A DNA stretch of 5,291 bases from assembly GCA_017450425.1 (NCBI GenBank), contig JAFSUV010000070.1, forward strand, positions 1 through 5,291, in the 5' to 3' direction. Positions within the stretch are counted from its first letter, which is position 1; each line of letters opens with the position of its first letter. The notes below the pieces were generated by a model, which did not search any database, was not told where the DNA came from, and saw only the letters and a list, made by a program, of their open reading frames with translations. Of the stretch, positions 1-5,291 are shown piece by piece. This DNA comes from Kiritimatiellia bacterium (GTDB taxonomy: Bacteria > Verrucomicrobiota > Kiritimatiellia > RFP12 > UBA3636). The position numbers and the translations under genes are program-made.

Positions 1-1609
1 CGACCACGGTGTCGTAGCCAAGGGGTTTTGCCCGGATGAAATCGTCGGCGTGCGCGAGCCGCGCCGCCTCCTCGATTTCTTCGCGGGTCGCGCCGGGCTT
101 GCCGAAGGCGATGTTCGCCGCGATCGTGTCGTTGAACAGGAAAGTGTCCTGGAGCACGAGGCCGATTCTGGAGCGCAGGCCGCCGGACTTGAGGCGCCGC
201 AAGTCAACGCCGTTGCGCTCCACCGCGCCGCTCTCCGGATCGAAAAAGCGCAGCAGCAAGCTCACGAGTGTCGTCTTGCCGCCTCCGGAGGGGCCCACGA
301 CGGCAAGGCTTTCGCCGGCGTGGATTCGCAGGTTCAAACCGTCGAACACGGCCTTCTCGCCGTACCGGAACTTGACGTCGCGAAACGCGATTTCGTCGAG
401 GACGCCGGACGGCTCCGCGGCGTCTGCGGCGTCGCCCACCGTGACCGGGGCGTCGAGAATCTCGAACACGCGGTCGGCCGCGCCGCTCGACTGCTGAATC
501 TCCATGAAAATGCGCCCGACCTTCTTTATCGGATCATAAAGCCACCATATCGCGGCCGCGAAAATGAAGCACCGCTCGATCGGCATGCCGGTCGCCATGG
601 CGTAAACAAGCACTCCCATGCCGCCGAGACCGCCTATCGTGTGCGAAATCGGTTCGTTGAGGGCCTTCGCCTTGACGGCCCGTATCATCTGGCGGAAAAA
701 GCCGCGGCACTGCTCGTCGAACGCCCTTTCGATGCGCTCTTCCTGGCCGAACGCCTTTACGACGGAGACGCCGTCGAGCGCCTCCTTCATCACGCTCGTG
801 AGCTCCGCAAGACGCTTCTGCCCGTCGCGGCTTATGCGCCGCAGTTTGCGCCCGATCGCGATTATCGGCACCACGACTGTTGGCACGAGAATCACCGAAA
901 AAAGCGCAAGGCGCCAATTGAGGACCAGCACCGTGGCGAGCCCGAGCGCGATCATGACCGGCTGGCGTATCGCATCGGTGATCACGTTCGAAACCGTAGT
1001 CTGCAGCAGTTGCGTGTCCGCAACGGTCCGCGACATGGTGTCGCCGGCCTTTTGCGCATTGTAGAACGCGATCGGAAGCCGCTGGAGGTGGGCGAAGATT
1101 TCTTCGCGCAAGTCCATGACAACCCTTTGGCCAACCCATTGCAGGCAGTACATGCTCGCGAACTGGCAGAGCGAATTGAGAGCGATGAAAAACATCAATA
1201 TGCCGCAGAGCGGCACGAGCCCCTTCACGCCTTCGCGGCGGAGATACTCGACGCTGCTCGAATTCGCGACCAGCCCGCCCCCCGGGATTCTAGACGCCAT
1301 GCGGTCGGCGAGACCGCCGTCGCCGCCGCCCGATTCGGCGGAAGATGGAGCCGGCTCCGCTGCGGTCGTGGCGGCCGGCGCGGCGGAAACGGCCACGACT
1401 TCGTCGCCGTCCATCGCTTCGCGGTGATCGACGAGATAGCCGAGCGTCGTCTGCGCCGCGAGGAGCATGCCGAGGATCGAGCCGCCGCCGATCATCGACG
1501 CGACGGCGCCGATGGCGAGCTTCAGCCAATACGGGCGGGCGTAGCGGACGAGTCGCGCGAAGGCGCGCAAATCGTCCTTTGAAACCTTGCGTTTTCCTTT
1601 TTCCGCCAT
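1..1609 (-). CDS. MsbA-like ABC exporter (permease-ATPase half transporter), 3' end cut by window edge
   Basis: This is a fused membrane and ATPase half-transporter that would act as an inner-membrane homodimer. MsbA relatives flip lipid A or other lipids, but the substrate here is not known. The start is ATG at 1607-1609, with GGAG (minus strand of 1616-1619) six bases ahead. The frame is open to position 2, giving 536 residues. A basic tail (MAEKGKRK) leads to TM1 (about 29-58), then TM2 (131-153), TM3/TM4 (217-251) and TM5/TM6 (322-358), ending in the typical LYDPIKK (357-363). The nucleotide-binding domain begins near 400. It shows A-loop Tyr416, Walker A GPSGGGKT (439-446, Lys445) and the Q-loop VLQD with Gln487. 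The LSGGQ signature, Walker B and H-loop lie beyond the edge. The oddity is an Ala/Pro/Ser/Gly-rich insert (about 61-117) between TM1 and TM2. The gene follows yidC by 19 bases, so it is probably in the same operon. The family is certain; the name msbA is not. Confidence 0.93.
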   Translation of the reverse strand, partial: MAEKGKRKVSKDDLRAFARLVRYARPYWLKLAIGAVASMIGGGSILGMLLAAQTTLGYLVDHREAMDGDEVVAVSAAPAATTAAEPAPSSAESGGGDGGLADRMASRIPGGGLVANSSSVEYLRREGVKGLVPLCGILMFFIALNSLCQFASMYCLQWVGQRVVMDLREEIFAHLQRLPIAFYNAQKAGDTMSRTVADTQLLQTTVSNVITDAIRQPVMIALGLATVLVLNWRLALFSVILVPTVVVPIIAIGRKLRRISRDGQKRLAELTSVMKEALDGVSVVKAFGQEERIERAFDEQCRGFFRQMIRAVKAKALNEPISHTIGGLGGMGVLVYAMATGMPIERCFIFAAAIWWLYDPIKKVGRIFMEIQQSSGAADRVFEILDAPVTVGDAADAAEPSGVLDEIAFRDVKFRYGEKAVFDGLNLRIHAGESLAVVGPSGGGKTTLVSLLLRFFDPESGAVERNGVDLRRLKSGGLRSRIGLVLQDTFLFNDTIAANIAFGKPGATREEIEEAARLAHADDFIRAKPLGYDTVV

Positions 1610-1615
1610 GGCCCG

Positions 1616-1619
1616 CTCC
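1616..1619 (-). promoter_or_regulatory. Shine-Dalgarno of the ABC exporter
   Basis: GGAG on the minus strand, six bases before the ATG at 1609 and inside the 19-base gap after the yidC stop. It fixes the exporter start. There is no room for a separate promoter and no hairpin in the gap, which supports co-transcription with yidC. Confidence 0.6.
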
Positions 1620-1628
1620 GGTGCCGTA

Positions 1629-3488
1629 TTATTTCGACGCTGCCGTTTTCGCCCCCGTGCCGCGCCTGGCGTACCACATCCCGAAAATCGCCAGCGCCTG
1701 AGAGACCGACCAGTACAGGCCCAGTGCCGACGCAAACGAGTAGCACATGACGAGCATCATGATCGGCATCATGACGGTCATCATCTTCTGCTGCTGCGGG
1801 TCGCCGGCCGACGGCGTGAGGCGGCTCTGCAGCGTCATGGTCGCCGCCATCGCGATCGGGAGGAAGTTGACGCCGAAGCCGAGCGTGTCGCGGAAGCAGT
1901 TCTCCGGCTCCGAGAGGTCGGAAATCCAGAGGAACGGGGCGTAGCGCAACTCGACCGCCGAGCGCAGCACGGTAAACAGCGCGATGAAAATAGGCAGTTG
2001 TATCAGCATCGGCAGACAGCTCGAAAGCGGGTTTACGTGGTTCTCCTGGTAGAGCCGCATCGTTTCCGCCTGGCGCTTCTGCGGATCGTCCTTGTAGCGC
2101 TCGTTGATCTCCTTCATCTTCGGCTGCAACTCGGACATCTTGCGCATCCCCTGGGCGCTCTTGCGGTTGATGGGGAACAGGATGAGGCGCACGATGGCGG
2201 TGAGCACGATTATGGCCCAGCCGTAGTTGGGAACCACGCGGTGTATCGCGTTGAGGAGCGTGAGAAGCCATTTGCAGAACCACGACCACGTGCCGAACCG
2301 CATTATGTCGAAGTGTCCGTGGACGCCGGTGATGGAGTCTTCGCTCAGCAACTCGTCCATCTTGCGCGGCCCGAGGTAAAGCGAATAGGATCTGGTGACG
2401 GTTCCGTCCGCCCCCGCGCTTTCGCCGCGAAAGCCGATTCGCGAAGCAAGGGACTCAAGCTGAAGCGCACCGTCTGTACCGGATTTGCGGCGCAGGATGG
2501 TGCGCACGGAAGAGGCCGGCAGCGACGGCGTCAGCACCTCAACGAAAAACCGTTCGCGGACGGCGACGAAATCGATTGCCTGTCCTGCGGGCGCAAATTC
2601 GTCCTCGGCCGAGAGCGGCGCATTCGGCGCGATGCGCGGCGCCGAGCAGCCGCCCCCTGCGGCGGCGCCGAACATCTGCGCGAAAGAGCGCGTCGCGCCC
2701 TTTGCAAGGGCGCTCGATGCGTTTTGCTCAAGCGTCTTGGCCTTGCCGGCGGCGTCGCGGGTGCGCACATCGACGCCCTCGGTCGGCACTGACGCGCGGA
2801 AGGCGCTTCCGCCAGCAGCGCCTGCGGCGGTGATCGGACCGAGGGCGAGGCTTGTTTCCGGCAGCGCGTCCGCCGGCAAGCCGGAAAACTCGTCGCGCAC
2901 CGCAAGGTGGTAGCCGTTCGTCGCGGTTATCGTCCGCACCAGGCGCATGCCATTCCCGGCGGTGCATTCGGCGCGGATGATGCCCGGCTCCGGTTCCGAC
3001 AGGGCAAAGTCCGCATCGCGGCCGAGGCCCGGAATGCCCTCGATGGCGAGAGCCGGAAAGTCGCCGAAGTCGAACGCGACCGGCCCGTCCTCCGGATCGA
3101 GGGAAAGGTTGTAGTCGCGCATCGTGGCGGATTTCACGGCGCCGCCATGGCTCGTAAAAACGAGGTCGAGCACGCTGTTGGAGACGCATACGACGCGCTC
3201 CGGGGCAAGTGCGCGGACGGCCGCCGCCGCCCCTGGGATTGCCTCGGTCAGAGCCCCGGCGCCATTTCCGGAAGCCGGATCCGCCGTGGGATCGCCAGCG
3301 GCGGAGACGATCGCCGCGTCTTCCGGGTTTGAAATGGCTTCAAACTGCGCGTCCGCCCCGGCGGCGGCGACCTCGGGATGCGCGGCGCGCCATTCGGCCA
3401 TGCGCTGCGCGTCGCGGCGGGAAAGCGCAAACCAGCAGCATATCAGGACTGCCAGAATGGCGACGAGGACTTTGTCTGTCTTGTTCAT
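1629..3488 (-). CDS. yidC: Membrane protein insertase YidC (Oxa1 family, didderm type)
   Basis: This protein inserts and folds inner-membrane proteins, alone or with SecYEG. It has 619 residues, somewhat longer than the E. coli protein (548). In order: TM1 (about 6-22), an Ala-rich linker (about 36-95), and the periplasmic P1 beta domain (about 97-385), which includes FTSHGGAVKSATMRDY (111-126) and SYSLYLGPRKMDEL (368-380). The conserved Oxa1 core (about 398-608) follows. The core has TAIVRLILFPI with Arg434, matching the essential groove arginine of known YidC proteins, a charged cytoplasmic hairpin (442-478), NPLSSCLPMLIQLPIFIALF (486-505) and the helices ending near 608. The C-terminal tail is short (about 12 residues) and basic. 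The start is ATG at 3486-3488; no clear Shine-Dalgarno is visible, so it may rely on coupling to yidD 42 bases upstream. TM1 is followed by Arg24-Arg25-Asp-Ala-Gln-Arg29, rather basic for a periplasmic flank. The identification is secure. Confidence 0.98.
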   Translation of the reverse strand: MNKTDKVLVAILAVLICCWFALSRRDAQRMAEWRAAHPEVAAAGADAQFEAISNPEDAAIVSAAGDPTADPASGNGAGALTEAIPGAAAAVRALAPERVVCVSNSVLDLVFTSHGGAVKSATMRDYNLSLDPEDGPVAFDFGDFPALAIEGIPGLGRDADFALSEPEPGIIRAECTAGNGMRLVRTITATNGYHLAVRDEFSGLPADALPETSLALGPITAAGAAGGSAFRASVPTEGVDVRTRDAAGKAKTLEQNASSALAKGATRSFAQMFGAAAGGGCSAPRIAPNAPLSAEDEFAPAGQAIDFVAVRERFFVEVLTPSLPASSVRTILRRKSGTDGALQLESLASRIGFRGESAGADGTVTRSYSLYLGPRKMDELLSEDSITGVHGHFDIMRFGTWSWFCKWLLTLLNAIHRVVPNYGWAIIVLTAIVRLILFPINRKSAQGMRKMSELQPKMKEINERYKDDPQKRQAETMRLYQENHVNPLSSCLPMLIQLPIFIALFTVLRSAVELRYAPFLWISDLSEPENCFRDTLGFGVNFLPIAMAATMTLQSRLTPSAGDPQQQKMMTVMMPIMMLVMCYSFASALGLYWSVSQALAIFGMWYARRGTGAKTAASK

Positions 3489-3530
3489 GTGAGTGCAATT
3501 GGAAAATGATCGGTGTGCGAAAAGCGGAAA

Positions 3531-3794
3531 CTAGCAAACGGCGTCGGAAGCCTCGTTTTTGCCGGCGCGCCAGCCCGGCCAAAGTCGCGGTACTGGATCG
3601 GAGCCGCTCGGACCGAAAGGGCGGCAGCGCAAAATCCGCCGCAGCGTGAGCCACGAGCCGCGGACAAGCCCGAAGCGGCCGATCGCCTCGATCCCGTAGT
3701 TCGAGCACGACGGCTCGAAGCGGCACGACCCGCCCATGAACGGCCCGAGGACGATTTGGTAGGCTCGTATGAGCAGGATGCCCAGAGTCTTCAC
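3531..3794 (-). CDS. yidD: YidD, membrane protein insertion efficiency factor
   Basis: This 87-residue protein is of the usual family size (70-100). YidD is a small, inner-membrane-associated protein that assists YidC/Sec-dependent insertion. An N-terminal amphipathic helix (VKTLGILLIRAYQIVLGPF, 1-19) precedes the family signature: GGSCRFEPSCSNYGIEAI (21-38) with Cys24 and Cys30, then LRCRPFGPSGSDPVP (55-69) with Cys57. The third conserved block more often reads PGGxDPVP; here one Gly is Ser. The start is GTG at 3792-3794. It overlaps the rnpA stop as GTGA (4 bases) and has a strong GGGGGAG five bases upstream. That supports this start over the longer open frame reaching to 4235, which merely runs through rnpA. 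It lies directly ahead of yidC, its known functional partner. Confidence 0.96.
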   Translation of the reverse strand: MKTLGILLIRAYQIVLGPFMGGSCRFEPSCSNYGIEAIGRFGLVRGSWLTLRRILRCRPFGPSGSDPVPRLWPGWRAGKNEASDAVC

Positions 3795-4231
3795 TGCGGC
3801 TCCCCCGTTGAATGCGGCTCCAGAAAGCCGAGCGCGAATCCGGCGTTTGCCAAATCCTTGCGCACCTGCTGCTCCTTGGCGGAAAGTATCCTGCGCCGCG
3901 CGGCGACCGCCACATCCCCTGCGCCGCCGCAAAAGGAAGGCCGAAGCCGCCGGAAACTCTCCCTTACGAGCCGTTTCGCCCGATTGCGCTCGTGCGCATC
4001 GTGGAAAGTCTTTTTCGCGGCGGCTACGCCAAGGCGGCTTTGTTCCGTGCTTCCGCGCGCCACCCAAACCACGACGAATTTCCCGGCCTTTTTGAGCGGC
4101 GAAGCGTAGATGCGCTCGAAATCGGCCCTTGACGCAATGCGCGCCGTCTTCGGAAAGGCGAACAAACGCCGTCGCGGTGATTCTGCCGCGACGGTCGAGC
4201 CGCAGTCGCTTGTGTTGCCCGCCACGGCCAC
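3791..4231 (-). CDS. rnpA: Ribonuclease P protein component (C5 protein)
   Basis: This is the protein subunit of RNase P, which helps the catalytic RNA cleave 5' leaders from pre-tRNAs. The core matches the family in order: FAFPKTARI (24-32), SRADFERIY (34-42), a beta strand KFVVVWVARG (51-60), SRLGVAAAKKT (65-75) and the basic RNR helix ERNRAKRLVRESFRRL (81-96), then DVAVAARR (106-113). The C-terminal tail of about 30 residues is ordinary. The start is uncertain because the frame has no ATG. GTG at 4231, 14 bases after the rpmH stop, gives 146 residues. Its extra 22 codons have GC-rich third positions, as expected of coding sequence here, but no good Shine-Dalgarno. TTG at 4165 gives 124 residues, closer to the usual 110-130 and to the family's N-terminus, but a 9-bp hairpin lies just ahead of it. 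GTG at 4225 is also possible. Function is certain; the N-terminus is not. Confidence 0.93.
   Translation of the reverse strand: MAVAGNTSDCGSTVAAESPRRRLFAFPKTARIASRADFERIYASPLKKAGKFVVVWVARGSTEQSRLGVAAAKKTFHDAHERNRAKRLVRESFRRLRPSFCGGAGDVAVAARRRILSAKEQQVRKDLANAGFALGFLEPHSTGEPQ
3800..3806 (-). promoter_or_regulatory. Shine-Dalgarno of yidD inside the rnpA 3' end
   Basis: GGGGGAG on the minus strand, five bases before the GTG start of yidD. It lies within the last codons of rnpA. Together with the 4-base stop/start overlap it indicates translational coupling, and it decides the GTG start. Confidence 0.65.
4169..4194 (-). promoter_or_regulatory. Perfect 9-bp hairpin between rpmH and the rnpA core
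   Basis: On the minus strand the arms CCGTCGCGG and CCGCGACGG flank an 8-base loop (CAGAATCA), giving a fully paired GC-rich stem. The following bases (CGTTTGTTC) are only weakly T-rich, so this is at best a leaky terminator or attenuator. It lies four bases upstream of the TTG start candidate of rnpA, or inside the coding region if the GTG at 4231 is used. A role in lowering rnpA relative to rpmH expression is inference. Confidence 0.45.
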
Positions 4232-4245
4232 GCAAAAGCGCAAAC

Positions 4246-4383
4246 CTAGACTTGCGTGAGCCTCGCGCGACCCTTCTGGCGGCGGCGCTTGAGCACCTCG
4301 CGGCCGTCTTTGGTGGCCATGCGGGCGCGGAAACCGATCTTGCGGGCGCGCTTGATCTTGGAGGGCTGGTAAAGTTGCTTCAT
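4246..4383 (-). CDS. rpmH: 50S ribosomal protein L34
   Basis: L34 is a small basic protein of the large ribosomal subunit that contacts 23S rRNA. The 45-residue product begins MKQLYQPSKIKRARKIGF and carries the family core: YQPSKIKRARKIGFRARMAT (5-24), then KDGREVLKRRRQKGRARL (25-42). The canonical form is TxQPSxxKRxRxHGFRxRMxTxxGRxVLxxRRxKGRxxL. Ile16 replaces the common His and Lys25-Asp26 is a minor variant; length is normal (44-47). The start is ATG at 4381-4383 with AGGAGA seven bases ahead, and the stop is TAG at 4246-4248. It is the first gene of the leftward row and sits behind a sigma70-like promoter. Confidence 0.98.
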   Translation of the reverse strand: MKQLYQPSKIKRARKIGFRARMATKDGREVLKRRRQKGRARLTQV

Positions 4384-4390
4384 GGAAATT

Positions 4391-4396
4391 TCTCCT
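4391..4396 (-). promoter_or_regulatory. Strong Shine-Dalgarno of rpmH
   Basis: AGGAGA on the minus strand, seven bases before the ATG. It is among the best ribosome sites in the window, fitting a highly translated ribosomal protein. Confidence 0.75.
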
Positions 4397-4419
4397 TGCA
4401 GTTGCGTGAAAACGCGGCA

Positions 4420-4448
4420 ATGTTACTAAAAAAAACGCGAAGGTGCAA
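4420..4448 (-). promoter_or_regulatory. Sigma70-like promoter of the rpmH-rnpA-yidD-yidC-ABC row
   Basis: On the minus strand a -35-like TTGCAC (4443-4448) is separated by exactly 17 bases from a -10-like TAACAT (4420-4425). The spacer carries an unbroken T8 run (4428-4435). Transcription would start near 4413, giving a leader of about 30 bases that contains the rpmH ribosome site. The hexamers are imperfect (3/6 and 4/6), so support comes mainly from spacing and position. Confidence 0.5.
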
Positions 4449-4451
4449 CAA

Positions 4452-4468
4452 CGCAAAATTCGCAAATT
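4452..4468. repeat. Short tandem direct repeat CGCAAA(A)TT between the two promoters
   Basis: CGCAAAATT (4452-4460) is followed at once by CGCAAATT (4461-4468), a near-exact repeat with a 9-base period. It sits in the 35-base AT-rich gap between the back-to-back -35 elements. It could be a regulator site or an UP-like element, or could be chance; no family is recognised. Confidence 0.3.
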
Positions 4469-4472
4469 CACC

Positions 4473-4483
4473 CCGGACTCCGG
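4473..4483. promoter_or_regulatory. 11-bp dyad CCGGA-C-TCCGG abutting the glycosyltransferase -35
   Basis: This is a perfect 5+1+5 inverted repeat ending one base before the TTGAAC -35 hexamer at 4484. The position would suit an activator or repressor half-site pair. The arms are short and GC-rich, so a chance match in this genome is quite possible. Confidence 0.25.
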
Positions 4484-4512
4484 TTGAACGGCGGCGGATT
4501 ATCTGGCATAAT
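4484..4512 (+). promoter_or_regulatory. Sigma70-like promoter of the glycosyltransferase gene
   Basis: TTGAAC (4484-4489, 4/6 to consensus) and CATAAT (4507-4512, 5/6) are separated by exactly 17 bases on the plus strand. The predicted transcription start is near 4519, about 50 bases before the ATG at 4570. It is the better matching of the two divergent promoters. Confidence 0.55.
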
Positions 4513-4569
4513 GCGGCATGTTTGGCCGAATGGCATTTTTTGCTCCTCCAGTCGCAAGTCTTCGCATCA

Positions 4570-5280
4570 ATGAACGCCTCCGATACGGATTTCACGCTTT
4601 CTGTCGTCATCCCGGTTTACAACGAAGAGCGTACGCTTGCCAAACTTGTCGCGGCGGTTTGCGCGGTGCCGATCAGGAAACAGATAATCCTCGTGGACGA
4701 CTGCTCAAAGGACGGCTCGCGCACCGTAATGGATTCGTTCGAGCCGGACGGCATGAACGCATTTGTCTGTCTGCACCACGAGATCAACAAAGGCAAAGGC
4801 GCGGCGCTCAGGACCGGATTTGCCGCCGCCACGGGCGATGCCGTAATCGTGCAGGACGCCGATCTCGAGTACGATCCGTCGGAATATCCCAAACTGCTTG
4901 CGCCCATCATGGATGGCAAGGCGGACGTCGTGTTCGGCTCGCGTTTCATGGGTGGCGAACCGCACCGCGTGCTTTACTACTGGCACAGCGTCGGAAACAG
5001 ATTTCTCACGACGCTCTCCAACTGGTTTACAAACCTGAACCTGACCGACATGGAAACATGCTACAAAGTGTTCAGGACTCCGGTGATCAAGGAGCTGCTG
5101 CCGCATCTCCAGCAGGACCGGTTCGGTTTCGAGCCGGAAATTACGGCACGGGTCGCCCGCGCCAACCTCTCCATATACGAAGTCGGAATCTCGTACAACG
5201 GGCGCACCTACGCCGAGGGCAAACACATCGGATGGCGCGACGGGTTCCGCGCCATCTGGTGCATCCTCAAATACCGGTAG
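4570..5280 (+). CDS. Family-2 glycosyltransferase, polyprenol/dolichol-phosphate sugar transferase type
   Basis: This 236-residue GT-A fold enzyme transfers a sugar from a nucleotide sugar, by family analogy often to a polyprenyl phosphate at the inner face of the membrane. Visible elements are LSVVIPVYNEERTL (10-23), ILVDDCSKDGS (40-50) for nucleotide binding, and NKGKGAALRTGFAAATGD (73-90). The metal-binding DAD follows (Asp96-Ala97-Asp98), in VIVQDADLEYDP, then DVVFGSRF (119-126) and DMETCYKVFR (160-169). The C-terminal GRTYAEGKHIGWRDG (211-225) is typical of short DPM1-like enzymes. There is no C-terminal membrane segment, unlike GtrB/ArnC-type proteins, so it is probably peripheral. ATG at 4570 is chosen because the family N-terminus begins about ten residues before SVVIP. 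No clear Shine-Dalgarno precedes it; in-frame TTG at 4540 is an alternative. It is transcribed away from the rpmH row. Donor sugar and acceptor cannot be read from the sequence. Confidence 0.92.
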   Translation: MNASDTDFTLSVVIPVYNEERTLAKLVAAVCAVPIRKQIILVDDCSKDGSRTVMDSFEPDGMNAFVCLHHEINKGKGAALRTGFAAATGDAVIVQDADLEYDPSEYPKLLAPIMDGKADVVFGSRFMGGEPHRVLYYWHSVGNRFLTTLSNWFTNLNLTDMETCYKVFRTPVIKELLPHLQQDRFGFEPEITARVARANLSIYEVGISYNGRTYAEGKHIGWRDGFRAIWCILKYR

Positions 5281-5291
5281 CCGGGCGAACC

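Noticed and set aside
50..1582. A 510-codon open frame on the plus strand opposite the ABC exporter
   Set aside because: Its product is rich in Arg, His, Ala and Glu with no recognisable motif, while the opposite strand encodes an unmistakable ABC exporter. Long antisense frames are expected opposite GC-rich genes.
1587..2792. A 401-codon open frame on the plus strand opposite yidC
   Set aside because: Same reason: the minus strand carries the full conserved YidC core here, and the antisense product is low-information and Arg/His-rich.
3418..3470. Cys17-Cys18 in the first YidC helix as a possible lipoprotein signal
   Set aside because: The residues before Cys17 (Val-Leu-Ile) do not form a lipobox, and YidC normally uses this helix as an uncleaved anchor.
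4402..4420. Small hairpin in the rpmH leader (GCGT-TTTC-ACGC on the minus strand)
   Set aside because: Only four consecutive base pairs; the outer TTGC/GCAA match needs bulges, and no known L34 leader motif is recognised.
4498..4503. Minus-strand GATAAT as a second leftward -10 element
   Set aside because: No acceptable -35 lies 16-18 bases upstream (GCCAAA at best), and the promoter at 4420-4448 is better placed for rpmH.
4498..4506. TTATCTGGC-like sequence considered as a DnaA box, since rpmH often lies near the replication origin
   Set aside because: It matches TTATCCACA poorly, no second box is nearby, and dnaA is not adjacent. There is no support for an origin here.
4129..4569. Upstream extension of the glycosyltransferase frame by 147 codons
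   Set aside because: The extension runs antisense through rnpA and rpmH and across the promoter region. The family N-terminus fits the ATG at 4570.

Overview
The window looks like the chromosome of a GC-rich, double-membraned (Gram-negative-type) bacterium. YidC carries the large periplasmic P1 domain found in didderms, and an MsbA-like exporter sits directly behind it. The phylum cannot be fixed from sequence alone; an uncultured PVC-type lineage (Verrucomicrobiota/Kiritimatiellota-like) is only a weak guess from the Ala-rich proteins and overall character.

Layout. Most of the window (1-4383) is one compact leftward gene row on the minus strand, in transcription order: rpmH (ribosomal protein L34), rnpA (RNase P protein), yidD (membrane-insertion helper), yidC (membrane-protein insertase), then an ABC-type exporter of the MsbA family that runs off the left edge before its Walker B and signature motifs. 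rnpA and yidD overlap by 4 bases (GTGA), the yidD-yidC gap is 42 bases, and yidC is followed 19 bases later by the exporter, so all five are probably co-transcribed. A 186-base intergenic region (4384-4569) holds two back-to-back sigma70-like promoters. The leftward one drives the rpmH row. The rightward one drives a short family-2 glycosyltransferase (4570-5280) of the dolichol/polyprenol-phosphate sugar transferase type.

How the genes fit together. rpmH-rnpA-yidD-yidC is one of the most conserved bacterial gene orders, linking ribosome and tRNA maturation to membrane-protein insertion. The exporter in the slot after yidC, where jag/khpB or mnmE often lie, is the main local variation. It would join the envelope theme if it exports a lipid, which is inferred. 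Other points of interest are a long low-complexity loop in the exporter's first external segment, a perfect 9-bp hairpin near the rnpA start, and a small dyad next to the glycosyltransferase promoter. I see no mobile element, CRISPR array, tRNA or rRNA, and no convincing new system: this is mostly a core-genome region.
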